NCBI RefSeq assembly: GCF_003429005.1
Contig: NZ_QVQV01000003.1
Span: 682,723-746,722 of the forward strand
DNA length: 64,000 bases
Source of the DNA: Paraburkholderia sp. DHOC27
Lineage (GTDB): Bacteria > Pseudomonadota > Gammaproteobacteria > Burkholderiales > Burkholderiaceae
Direction of reading: 5' to 3'
The position numbers were made by a program, and so were the translations under genes. Positions 1 through 8,350 of this stretch are shown in pieces. The notes beneath the pieces are model-generated. The model had not been told where the DNA came from. It made no database searches and saw nothing but the letters and a program-made list of their open reading frames with translations. Within the stretch, counting starts at the first letter, position 1; each line of letters starts with the position of its first letter.

Positions 1-1884
1 TTGCCGGCCGGCCGCGCGGCGTTGCCCGATGCGCTGCCTGCGCGGGCCAGCGCGCTACGGCGGCTCGCGCAGGCGCTCGTCGACAACGAAACACTCCTCG
101 CTGCCGACGCGCGTGCAATCCATCCAAAGGCAATCGCCACGCTTGCAGCATGGCAGGCAGAAGGATGGGTTTCGCTAGAAGTGACCGAGGCAGCCGAACT
201 CGCCGCGCTGCCAGCGCTGCAGGGCGACCGCTTGCCCGCGCCGGTCTTGCCCACGCTCACCGGCGAACAAACCGCAGCCGTCGAAGCGATCCGCGACGCG
301 CAGGGTTTCGCCCCGTTCCTGTTGCACGGCGTGACCGGCAGCGGCAAGACCGAGGTGTATCTGCGCGCGCTTGCCGCGATCCTCGAGGCGCGGCCGGATG
401 CGCAGGCGCTCGTGCTGGTGCCCGAAATCAATCTGACGCCACAGTTCGAAGCCGCGTTTCGGGCGCGTTTCGCAGCGCTCGACGGCACCTCGATCGTGAC
501 GCTGCACAGCGGACTCGCCGAGGGCGAGCGCGCCCGCAACTGGTTCGCCGCCCACAGTGGACGCGCGCGGATCGTCCTCGGCACGCGTCTCGCGGTGCTC
601 GCGTCGCTGCCGAAGCTCGCGATCATCGTGGTCGACGAGGAGCACGATCCCGCCTACAAGCAGCAAGAGGGGCTGCGCTATTCGGCGCGCGATCTCGCCA
701 TCTGGCGCGCGAAGCAATTGGGCCTGCCGGTGGTGCTGGGTTCTGCCACGCCGTCGCTGGAAAGCTGGTGGCAGGCCGATCAGGGGCGCTATACACGGCT
801 GACCCTGTCGCGCCGCGCCGTGGCGGAAGCCGTGCTGCCAACCGTCAAACTGATCGACCTCGAGGAAGAACGACGACGCGGACGCGCATCCGTGGAAGGG
901 CTGTCGGGCCCGCTGATCGCGGCGTTGAAAACGCGCCTCGAACGCGGTGAGCAAAGCCTGGTGTTTCTCAACCGCCGTGGCTACGCGCCGCAACTCGCCT
1001 GCGATGCCTGTGGCTGGGTGGCCGGTTGTCCGCGTTGCAGCGCCTACGTGGTACTGCATAAGCCGGAACGGAGCCTGCGCTGTCATCACTGCGGCTGGGA
1101 AGCACGCATTCCGCGCGCGTGCCCGGACTGCGGCAACGTGGATATCGCGCCGCTCGGCCGTGGCACCCAACGGGTCGAGGAAACGCTTGCGAGCGCGGTG
1201 CCGGGCGCGCGCGTGCTGCGCATCGACGCGGACAGCACGCGGCGCAAAGGCAGCGCGCAGGCGCTGTTCTCCGACGTGCACGCGGGCGACGTGGACATCC
1301 TCGTGGGCACGCAGATGATCGCGAAGGGCCACGACTTCCAGCGGGTTTCGCTGGTGGGCGTGCTGAACGCAGACACCGCCTTGTTCTCGCACGACTTCCG
1401 CGCCAGTGAACGCCTTTTCGCCCAGCTCATGCAGGTGAGCGGCCGTGCGGGCCGCGCCGGATTGCCCGGCGAAGTGCTGGTGCAGACGCGCTATCCACGT
1501 CACGCGCTGTATCACGCGCTGGCGCGTCACGACTACGTGGGGTTTGCCAATTCCACGCTGGCCGAACGCCGCGACGCGCATTTGCCGCCGTTCGTGTATC
1601 AAGCCTTGCTGCGAGCGGAAGGACGCACGCTGGAGGCGGCCATCGCCTTCCTGCAGCAGGCTGCCGCGGAGCTTTCGCAGATTCCGGCCGCCGAGCGCGT
1701 GACGGTCTATGACGCCGTGCCGCTCACCATCGTCAAGGTGATGCACGTGCATCGCGCGCAGTTGCTGATCGAAAGCGCGTCGCGCGCCGCGCTGCAAGCC
1801 ACGCTGCGCGCGTGGCAACCGGTGCTGCGAACCCTGAAGGGTGTGCTGCGTTGGAACCTTGAAGTCGATCCGTTGGATATCTAG
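1..1884 (+). CDS. priA: Primosomal protein N' (replication restart helicase PriA), 5'-truncated by window edge
   Basis: The frame is open from base 1 and ends at TAG 1882-1884. The 627 codons seen are the C-terminal part of a protein usually about 730-750 residues long, so roughly 100-120 N-terminal residues (the 3' DNA-binding domain) lie outside the window. PriA is a 3'-5' superfamily 2 helicase that rebuilds stalled replication forks and loads the primosome. Visible motifs, numbered from base 1, are Walker A GVTGSGKT (about 110-117), DEEH (about 212-215), GSATPSLES, an eight-Cys zinc-binding block between about 334 and 378 (CDACGW, CPRC, CHHCGW, CPDCGN) and the helicase motif QVSGRAGRAG. 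The initial TTG is an internal codon, not a start. Identity is near certain. Confidence 0.96.
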   Translation: MPAGRAALPDALPARASALRRLAQALVDNETLLAADARAIHPKAIATLAAWQAEGWVSLEVTEAAELAALPALQGDRLPAPVLPTLTGEQTAAVEAIRDAQGFAPFLLHGVTGSGKTEVYLRALAAILEARPDAQALVLVPEINLTPQFEAAFRARFAALDGTSIVTLHSGLAEGERARNWFAAHSGRARIVLGTRLAVLASLPKLAIIVVDEEHDPAYKQQEGLRYSARDLAIWRAKQLGLPVVLGSATPSLESWWQADQGRYTRLTLSRRAVAEAVLPTVKLIDLEEERRRGRASVEGLSGPLIAALKTRLERGEQSLVFLNRRGYAPQLACDACGWVAGCPRCSAYVVLHKPERSLRCHHCGWEARIPRACPDCGNVDIAPLGRGTQRVEETLASAVPGARVLRIDADSTRRKGSAQALFSDVHAGDVDILVGTQMIAKGHDFQRVSLVGVLNADTALFSHDFRASERLFAQLMQVSGRAGRAGLPGEVLVQTRYPRHALYHALARHDYVGFANSTLAERRDAHLPPFVYQALLRAEGRTLEAAIAFLQQAAAELSQIPAAERVTVYDAVPLTIVKVMHVHRAQLLIESASRAALQATLRAWQPVLRTLKGVLRWNLEVDPLDI

Positions 1885-2073
1885 CGGCGTTCCGGCCTGC
1901 CTGGTGCGTCCGCGCATCGTCCGGCGTGCAAATCCCTTTCAGTCATATTCATAGTCCGAAAGGTCGTTTCGTTTCCCAGCCGCGCTCGACTATATTTCGC
2001 CGAATCGGCGCAGTTTTTAACAACAATCCCAACTCCTTCCGCGCCGACGCACCTCAACTCTCGGGGCTTTGCG

Positions 2074-3513
2074 ATGAGCGATACCAATCACAGCCTGCCG
2101 GCGGGCACTGCACCGGCCAAATCCGATTCGAGCCGCGATACGTCCGTCAAGCGCGGCGGCGGCCTGTTTGCCACGGAAGACTGGTGGGCCGTATGGATCG
2201 GTCTGCTGGTCATTGTCGTCGCGTGGGCGCTGTTCGCGTCGGGCAGCAGCATCAAGTGGCTGGCGGTGGCGCCGGTCAAATGGTCGGACCCGGGCGCAGC
2301 GGCACAGGATCTCGTCAAACACATCCCCAACTACGCCGCGCTGTTCGTCGTGTTCGCGGTGCTGTTCGGCGTGAGCCTCGCGGCGTTGAAGCATCGGCTT
2401 GCGCATTTCCTGCCGTCGTTTTTGATCCTGTTCATCGCTTCGGTGCTGATCTTCACGCTCGGCGCCTGGGTCAACGCCTCGAAGTACAACCTCGAACCGC
2501 CGCTGGTCGCGCTGGCGCTCGGTCTCGTGATCTCCAACGTGTTTCGCTTGCCGGAGTGGTTCTCGGCCGGCTTGCGCGTCGAGTTTTATATCAAGGTGGG
2601 CATCGTGCTGCTCGGCGCGACCTTGCCGCTGACCCTGCTGGTGTGGGCCGGTCCCGTGGCGGTCGGACAGGCCAGCATCGTTTCGCTGGTGACGTTCTTC
2701 GTGATCTTTTTCGTCGCCAAGGCGTTCGGTCTCGACCGGCGTTTTGCCGCCGTGCTGGGCGTGGGTGGAGCGGTGTGCGGCGTCTCGGCGGCTATCGCCA
2801 TTGCTGGCGCCGTGCGCGCCAAACGCGAACAGGCGTCGGTGGCCATCACGCTGGTGATCCTGTGGGCCATCGTGATGATCTTCGTCTTGCCGTTCGCCTC
2901 GCGCTCGCTGGGTCTTTCAACGGCGGTGGGCGGCGCGTGGATTGGCACGTCCGAGTTCGCGGACGCGGCGGGCATTGCCGCCGCGCAGGCCTACGGCGAT
3001 TTCGCCAAACACGCGGGCGGCGCCATTGCGGGTGCGCCGGAAGCGTCGGTGCAGGCGTTCACGCTGATGAAGGTGGTGGGCCGCGACATCTGGATCGGCA
3101 TTTGGGCGTTCGTGCTGGCGATTGTCGCCTCCACCCGCTGGGAAAGCCAGGACAGCGGCGTCAAGGCCAGGGCCGATGCAGGCGAAATCTGGGCGCGTTT
3201 TCCGAAGTTCGTGATCGGCTTTGTGATCGCGTCGGCACTCGTGACGTGGATTGCGAGCCACTACTCACTGGCGGATTACCGCAAGGTGGTGATGCCCGAG
3301 TTCGTTGCGCCGATTACCGCGCTGCGCACGTGGGCGTTCATCTTCTGCTTTCTCAGTATCGGATTGACGACGCGGTTGCGCCTGCTGACGGCGACCGGTC
3401 TGAAGCCATTCCTCGCGTTCACGGCCGGTGTGGTCGTCAATGTCGCCATCGGCTACGCGCTGTCCGCGCACGTGTTCGCATCGTATTGGAATAGCTTGGG
3501 GCAGGGCTCGTGA
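2074..3513 (+). CDS. YeiH/UPF0324-family membrane protein (putative sulfate exporter family transporter)
   Basis: This 479-residue inner-membrane protein has a hydrophilic N-terminus of about 40 residues followed by roughly ten or more hydrophobic segments, such as WWAVWIGLLVIVVAWALF and IVLLGATLPLTLLVWAG. The conserved core, with GVGGAVCGVSAAIAIAGAV and a C-terminal FIFCFLSIGLTTRL segment, fits the Cons_hypoth698 (YeiH) family, which databases name putative sulfate exporter. The substrate has not been shown here. The ATG at 2074 gives the family-like start after a gap of about 190 bases from priA. The stop codon overlaps the GTG start of the next small Cys-rich gene, so the two are probably translationally coupled. 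The family call is firm; the transported compound is not. Confidence 0.85.
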   Translation: MSDTNHSLPAGTAPAKSDSSRDTSVKRGGGLFATEDWWAVWIGLLVIVVAWALFASGSSIKWLAVAPVKWSDPGAAAQDLVKHIPNYAALFVVFAVLFGVSLAALKHRLAHFLPSFLILFIASVLIFTLGAWVNASKYNLEPPLVALALGLVISNVFRLPEWFSAGLRVEFYIKVGIVLLGATLPLTLLVWAGPVAVGQASIVSLVTFFVIFFVAKAFGLDRRFAAVLGVGGAVCGVSAAIAIAGAVRAKREQASVAITLVILWAIVMIFVLPFASRSLGLSTAVGGAWIGTSEFADAAGIAAAQAYGDFAKHAGGAIAGAPEASVQAFTLMKVVGRDIWIGIWAFVLAIVASTRWESQDSGVKARADAGEIWARFPKFVIGFVIASALVTWIASHYSLADYRKVVMPEFVAPITALRTWAFIFCFLSIGLTTRLRLLTATGLKPFLAFTAGVVVNVAIGYALSAHVFASYWNSLGQGS

Positions 3514-3749
3514 CCGACGCCGCGCTCCGCCCGGACGGGACCACGCGCGCGGCGCGTGCGTGCCGGCCCAGTTGCGCCGGCTGCCGGTTCCGCGCCGACG
3601 ATCGACAAACACTTGAGCAGCGCATTCCAGGCCTCACCGTATTCAGTTCTGGGTATGGAGCCAGCGTGGCGGCGACCCGCCTGTGCCTGCTGCACGATCA
3701 GCTCGTCTCACCGGACGACACGTGCGACCGGTTTGCGCCGCGCGCCTGA
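3510..3749 (+). CDS. Small Cys-rich protein coupled to the YeiH-type transporter
   Basis: The frame starts with GTG at 3510, which overlaps the transporter's TGA (3511-3513) in a GTGA junction typical of translational coupling, and ends with TGA at 3747-3749. The 79-residue product has five cysteines: C18, C22 and C25 in a CRPSCAGC cluster, then C59 (TRLCLLHD) and C72 (DTCDRF). This spacing suggests a small zinc- or iron-sulfur-binding fold. There is no signal peptide or membrane segment. I do not recognise a named family. The start overlap, the clustered cysteines and the aromatic/charged C-terminus argue for a real gene rather than a chance frame. A metal-binding or redox partner of the transporter is inference only. 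Confidence 0.6.
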   Translation: MTDAALRPDGTTRAARACRPSCAGCRFRADDRQTLEQRIPGLTVFSSGYGASVAATRLCLLHDQLVSPDDTCDRFAPRA

Positions 3750-3883
3750 CAGGCGTGAGCGTGCGCAGCCTGGATCAGGCCGTGCAAATCCTTGCTTGCC
3801 GGAGTTTTGCCGTCGCTTGCCGAGCCGCCCGCTGCCGTGTGCCGGGCCATCGGCTCACGCATCGATGCAACTGACGCCCACGT

Positions 3884-4033
3884 TCAATCGCGGATCGCGC
3901 TGCTCACATGGTCGCCGGAGGACAACCCTTCCGCCGAATCCCGCGCAACGGAGCACGTCGCGCCACGGATGAACAGCACCGCGCACGTCGCGCACATCGA
4001 CCAGATTCCCGCTACCACCAACCACTTTTCCAT
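3884..4033 (-). CDS. Predicted 49-residue single-span membrane protein, divergent from putA
   Basis: Read on the minus strand, an ATG at 4033-4031 opens 49 codons ending in TGA (3886-3884). A GAGGCGG Shine-Dalgarno-like sequence lies about 6 bases before the ATG. The product starts MEKWLVVAGIWSMCATCAVL and continues with FIRGATCSVARD, giving one hydrophobic helix (about residues 4-22) with three cysteines, followed by a polar tail. It has no hallmark of a known family. It lies head to head with putA across a 299-base spacer. The evidence is the RBS, the start and the membrane helix; conservation in relatives would decide it. Confidence 0.45.
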   Translation of the reverse strand: MEKWLVVAGIWSMCATCAVLFIRGATCSVARDSAEGLSSGDHVSSAIRD

Positions 4034-4160
4034 AGCAACCGCCTCGTTATAGCCCCGTATCGTGCGCTGGTGCGCATCATGTGTTTGTATTAACGGCGCA
4101 ATTCCGGATTCGATAAGGGTTGCGGCAAAAGAAATTTATAAGGGAAAGTACTGAGCCGCG

Positions 4161-4251
4161 GTTGCACCGGCGCGGCGCGTGGTGATCCGCCGCAAAGCCC
4201 GCTGCGACAAGGGTTTAACGTTGGTGCAACCAGACTTTCTGGAAGGTTGCA
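4161..4251. promoter_or_regulatory. Candidate PutA operator cluster (GTTGCA hexamers) upstream of putA
   Basis: Three copies of the hexamer GTTGCA occur before putA: 4161-4166 (plus), 4225-4230 (as TGCAAC, minus) and 4246-4251 (plus). The E. coli PutA ribbon-helix-helix domain is known to bind sites with the core GTTGCA in the put control region, and the encoded PutA keeps that domain. The last two copies form an inverted repeat, GGTGCAACC (4223-4231) and GGTTGCACC (4245-4253), followed by TTTTTAT. The element could therefore also act as a terminator or attenuator about 80 bases before the ATG. Autorepression by PutA in the absence of proline is the likely role. Confidence 0.6.
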
Positions 4252-4332
4252 CCTTTTTATTGGGAAGCGTACGATTCGGCCAACTTTTTAGTCTTTTGGC
4301 CGGCGCGGGTTGGCTGGCATATAGAAGGAAAC

Positions 4333-7300
4333 ATGGCTAGCACCACCCTTGGCGTCAAGGTCGACGACCTCCTGCGTTCCCGGCTGAAAGATGCCGCCAC
4401 CCGTCTCGAACGCACTCCTCACTGGCTCATCAAGCAGGCCATCTTCGCGTACCTCGAACGGATCGAGCATGGCCAGTTGCCTGCTGAGCTGTCCGGCGCC
4501 CAGGGTTCGGCCGATCTCGCGGACGGCGCGGCCGTGGATAACGAAGAAGACGGCGCGTCGCACCCGTTCCTCGATTTCGCCCAGAACGTGCAACCGCAAT
4601 CCGTGCTGCGCGCGGCGATCACGGCGGCCTATCGTCGTCCCGAGCCAGAATGCGTGCCGTTCCTGCTGGGTCAGGCGCGCTTGCCGGCCAACCTCGCAAA
4701 CGACGTTCAGGCCATGGCGGGCAAGCTGGTTGAAACGCTGCGCGGCAAGAGCAAGGGCGGCGGCGTCGAAGGTCTGATTCACGAGTTTTCGCTGTCGAGC
4801 CAGGAAGGCGTCGCGCTGATGTGCCTCGCCGAAGCGCTGCTGCGCATCCCCGATCGCGCCACGCGCGACGCGTTGATTCGCGACAAGATCAGCAAGGGCG
4901 ACTGGAAATCGCACGTCGGCCAGGCGCCGTCGCTGTTCGTCAATGCTGCAACGTGGGGCTTGATGATCACCGGCAAGCTGGTCACGACCAATAGCGAAAC
5001 GGGCCTGTCGTCGGCGCTCACGCGTTTGATCGGCAAGGGCGGCGAACCGCTGATCCGCAAGGGCGTGGACATGGCGATGCGCCTGATGGGCGAGCAGTTC
5101 GTCACCGGCGAGAACATCTCCGAGGCGCTCGCCAACAGCCGCAAGTTCGAAGCGCGCGGTTTCCGCTACTCGTACGACATGCTCGGCGAAGCCGCCACCA
5201 CCGAGGCCGACGCGCAACGCTACTACGCCTCGTACGAACAGGCGATTCACGCCATCGGCAAGGCGGCCGGCGGACGCGGCATCTACGAAGGCCCGGGCAT
5301 CTCGATCAAGCTGTCGGCGCTGCACGCGCGTTACTCGCGCTCGCAGCAGGAACGCACGATGAGCGAACTGCTGCCGCGCGTGCGGTCGCTCGCCATCCTC
5401 GCGCGCCGTTACGACATTGGCCTGAACATCGATGCCGAGGAAGCGGACCGCCTGGAAATCTCGCTGGATCTGCTCGAAGCGCTGTGCTTCGATCCGGAGC
5501 TGGCAGGCTGGAATGGCATCGGCTTCGTGGTGCAGGCGTATCAGAAGCGCTGCCCGTTCGTGATCGACTACATCGTCGATCTGGCGCGCCGCAGCCGTCA
5601 CCGCATCATGGTGCGTCTCGTGAAGGGCGCGTACTGGGACACCGAAATCAAGCGCGCCCAGGTGGACGGTCTCGAAGGCTATCCGGTCTACACGCGCAAG
5701 ATCTATACGGACGTGTCGTACCTGGCCTGCGCGAAGAAGCTGCTCGGCGCGCCGGACGCGGTGTACCCGCAGTTCGCCACGCACAACGCGCACACGCTCT
5801 CGGCGATCTATCACCTCGCGGGTCAGAACTACTACCCTGGTCAGTACGAATTCCAGTGCCTGCACGGCATGGGTGAGCCGCTGTATGAAGAAGTCACCGG
5901 CCGCGACAAACTGAACCGGCCGTGCCGCGTGTACGCGCCGGTCGGCACGCATGAGACGCTGCTCGCGTACCTCGTGCGGCGTCTGCTGGAGAACGGCGCA
6001 AATACGTCGTTCGTGAACCGCATCGCGGATGAGAATGTCGCAATCAAGGACCTGGTAGCCGATCCGGTCGAGGAAGCGTCGAAGGTCGTGCCGCTTGGCG
6101 CGCCGCATGCCAAGATTCCGCTGCCGCGCAATCTGTATGGCGCGGAGCGCGTCAATTCGATGGGGCTGGATCTGTCGAACGAGCATCGGCTCGCGTCGCT
6201 TTCTTCAGCGTTGCTGGCGAGTGCGCATCATGCGTGGCGTGCCGCTCCCATGCTGGAGGGCGACGAGATTGCCGCTGGTGCACCGCGTGATGTGCGTAAT
6301 CCGGCCGATCATCGTGACCTCGTCGGCACCGTGGTCGAAGCCACCGCAGAGCACGTGAGCGCCGCGCTCTCGCATGCCGTAGCAGCCGCACCGATCTGGC
6401 AGGCGACGCCGGTCGAAGCGCGCGCCGATTGCCTCGCCCGCGCCGCCGATCTGCTCGAAGCGCAGATGCACACGCTGATGGGTCTGGTGGTGCGCGAAGC
6501 GGGCAAGTCGCTGCCGAACGCGGTCGCGGAAATCCGCGAAGCGATCGACTTCCTGCGCTACTACTCCGCGCAGATTCGCAGCGAATTCTCCAACGACACG
6601 CACCGTCCGCTGGGCCCCGTGGTGTGTATCAGCCCGTGGAATTTCCCGCTGGCCATTTTCATGGGTCAGGTCGCGGCGGCGTTGGCTGCGGGCAACACCG
6701 TGCTGGCCAAGCCGGCGGAACAGACGCCGCTGATCGCCGCGCAAGCGGTGCGCATCCTGCGCGAAGCCGGAGTGCCGGCGGGCGCGGTGCAACTGCTGCC
6801 GGGTGATGGTGAAACGGTGGGCGCAGCGCTCGTCGCCGATGCGCGCACGCGGGCGGTGATGTTCACCGGTTCCACGGAAGTAGCGCGCCTCATCAACAAG
6901 ACGCTCTCCGGGCGTCTGGACCCGGACGGCAAGCCGATTCCGCTGATCGCCGAGACGGGTGGCCAGAACGCGATGATCGTCGATTCGTCGGCGCTGGCCG
7001 AACAGGTCGTCGCCGATGTGCTGAACTCCGCGTACGACTCCGCCGGTCAACGATGTTCCGCGCTGCGCGTTCTTTGTTTGCAGGACGACGTGGCGGACCG
7101 CACGCTCGAAATGCTGACCGGTGCGATGCGCGAACTTGCGGTGGGCAATCCGGATCGCCTTTCGGTGGACGTGGGTCCGGTGATCGACGTGGACGCGAAG
7201 CGCGGCATCGACGCGCACATTGCCGCCATGCGTGAAAAGGGCCGCAAGGTCGAGCAATTGCCGATGCCGGAAGGTGGCGCGCAGGGCACCTTCGTGCCGC

Positions 7301-8262
7301 CGACGCTGATCGAACTCGACAGCATCGACGAGCTGAAGCGTGAAGTGTTCGGGCCGGTGCTGCACGTGGTCCGTTATCGTCGCAGCGCGCTGGACAAGCT
7401 GCTCGAACAGATCCGCGCTACGGGCTACGGGCTCACGCTCGGCATCCACACACGCATCGACGAGACCATCGCGCACGTGATCGGCCGCGCGCACGTTGGC
7501 AACATCTACGTGAACCGTAACGTGGTGGGTGCCGTGGTGGGCGTGCAGCCGTTCGGTGGCGAAGGCTTGTCGGGCACGGGACCGAAAGCGGGCGGCGCGC
7601 TGTATCTGCAACGCCTGCTGGCCACGCGTCCGGCGGGATTGCCGAAATCGCTGGCGTCGTCGCTGGTCGCCGACGCCCCGCAAACGGCTGAAAACAGCGA
7701 CAATCCGTCCTCGGCGCTCACCACGCTGCGCGACTGGCTGATCGCGGAACGGCAACCGGCGCTGGCCGCGCGCTGCGATGGTTACCTGTCGCAAGGGCTC
7801 GCCGGTGCCACGGCGGTACTGCCGGGACCGACCGGCGAGCGCAACACCTACACGCTCGGCGCACGCGGCACGGTGCTGTGTGTGGCATCGACGGCAAGCG
7901 GCGCGCGCGTGCAGTTTGCGGCGGTGCTGGCCACCGGCAATCGCGCGCTCTTCGAGGGCGCTGCCGGCGAGCAGTTGATCTCGACGCTGCCCGCCGCGCT
8001 CAAGCCGTTTGCCAGCGTGAAGAAGAGCGCCGATACCCCGTTCGACGCCGTGCTGTTCGAAGGCGATAGTGACGAACTGCTGGCGCTGGTGAAGGAAGTC
8101 GCGAAACGTCCGGGACCGATCGTATCGGTGCAGGGCGTGGCGGCGGGCGCGTTGGACAGCGGCGACGAAGACTACGCGCTCGAACGTCTGCTCACAGAGC
8201 GTTCGGTGAGCGTGAATACCGCTGCGGCAGGCGGCAATGCGAATTTGATGACGATCGGTTGA
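4333..8262 (+). CDS. putA: Trifunctional PutA: transcriptional repressor, proline dehydrogenase and L-glutamate gamma-semialdehyde dehydrogenase
   Basis: This 1309-residue protein oxidises proline to P5C with FAD and then to glutamate with NAD+, channelling the intermediate; it binds the membrane when reduced. Residues 1-50 form a ribbon-helix-helix DNA-binding domain (TTLGVKVDD, RTPHWLIKQAIF) very like E. coli PutA. The proline dehydrogenase barrel covers roughly residues 180-560, with GISIKLSALHARYS and the substrate-binding RRLLENGANTSFVNRI. The aldehyde dehydrogenase covers about 640-1110, with CISPWNFPLAIF, AETGGQNAMIVDSS and catalytic Cys908 in SAGQRCSALR. A C-terminal segment of about 180 residues follows, as in long PutAs. 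Start ATG 4333 has AGAAGGAAAC before it. It is probably repressed by its own product at the operators upstream. Confidence 0.97.
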   Translation: MASTTLGVKVDDLLRSRLKDAATRLERTPHWLIKQAIFAYLERIEHGQLPAELSGAQGSADLADGAAVDNEEDGASHPFLDFAQNVQPQSVLRAAITAAYRRPEPECVPFLLGQARLPANLANDVQAMAGKLVETLRGKSKGGGVEGLIHEFSLSSQEGVALMCLAEALLRIPDRATRDALIRDKISKGDWKSHVGQAPSLFVNAATWGLMITGKLVTTNSETGLSSALTRLIGKGGEPLIRKGVDMAMRLMGEQFVTGENISEALANSRKFEARGFRYSYDMLGEAATTEADAQRYYASYEQAIHAIGKAAGGRGIYEGPGISIKLSALHARYSRSQQERTMSELLPRVRSLAILARRYDIGLNIDAEEADRLEISLDLLEALCFDPELAGWNGIGFVVQAYQKRCPFVIDYIVDLARRSRHRIMVRLVKGAYWDTEIKRAQVDGLEGYPVYTRKIYTDVSYLACAKKLLGAPDAVYPQFATHNAHTLSAIYHLAGQNYYPGQYEFQCLHGMGEPLYEEVTGRDKLNRPCRVYAPVGTHETLLAYLVRRLLENGANTSFVNRIADENVAIKDLVADPVEEASKVVPLGAPHAKIPLPRNLYGAERVNSMGLDLSNEHRLASLSSALLASAHHAWRAAPMLEGDEIAAGAPRDVRNPADHRDLVGTVVEATAEHVSAALSHAVAAAPIWQATPVEARADCLARAADLLEAQMHTLMGLVVREAGKSLPNAVAEIREAIDFLRYYSAQIRSEFSNDTHRPLGPVVCISPWNFPLAIFMGQVAAALAAGNTVLAKPAEQTPLIAAQAVRILREAGVPAGAVQLLPGDGETVGAALVADARTRAVMFTGSTEVARLINKTLSGRLDPDGKPIPLIAETGGQNAMIVDSSALAEQVVADVLNSAYDSAGQRCSALRVLCLQDDVADRTLEMLTGAMRELAVGNPDRLSVDVGPVIDVDAKRGIDAHIAAMREKGRKVEQLPMPEGGAQGTFVPPTLIELDSIDELKREVFGPVLHVVRYRRSALDKLLEQIRATGYGLTLGIHTRIDETIAHVIGRAHVGNIYVNRNVVGAVVGVQPFGGEGLSGTGPKAGGALYLQRLLATRPAGLPKSLASSLVADAPQTAENSDNPSSALTTLRDWLIAERQPALAARCDGYLSQGLAGATAVLPGPTGERNTYTLGARGTVLCVASTASGARVQFAAVLATGNRALFEGAAGEQLISTLPAALKPFASVKKSADTPFDAVLFEGDSDELLALVKEVAKRPGPIVSVQGVAAGALDSGDEDYALERLLTERSVSVNTAAAGGNANLMTIG

Positions 8263-8350
8263 GCCAACCTTTAACGGTCGATTCAATACAACGGAAGCGG
8301 TACGGCGACCCCGAAATCGCTCCATTCACACCTGGTTTCAAGGAGAAGCT

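Noticed and set aside
4288-6186. 632-codon minus-strand frame over the 5' half of putA
   Set aside because: Antisense shadow of the DNA-binding and proline dehydrogenase domains, Arg/His-rich and without a known fold.
6205-8325. 706-codon minus-strand frame over putA
   Set aside because: Antisense to the aldehyde dehydrogenase half of putA; composition is that of a shadow frame.
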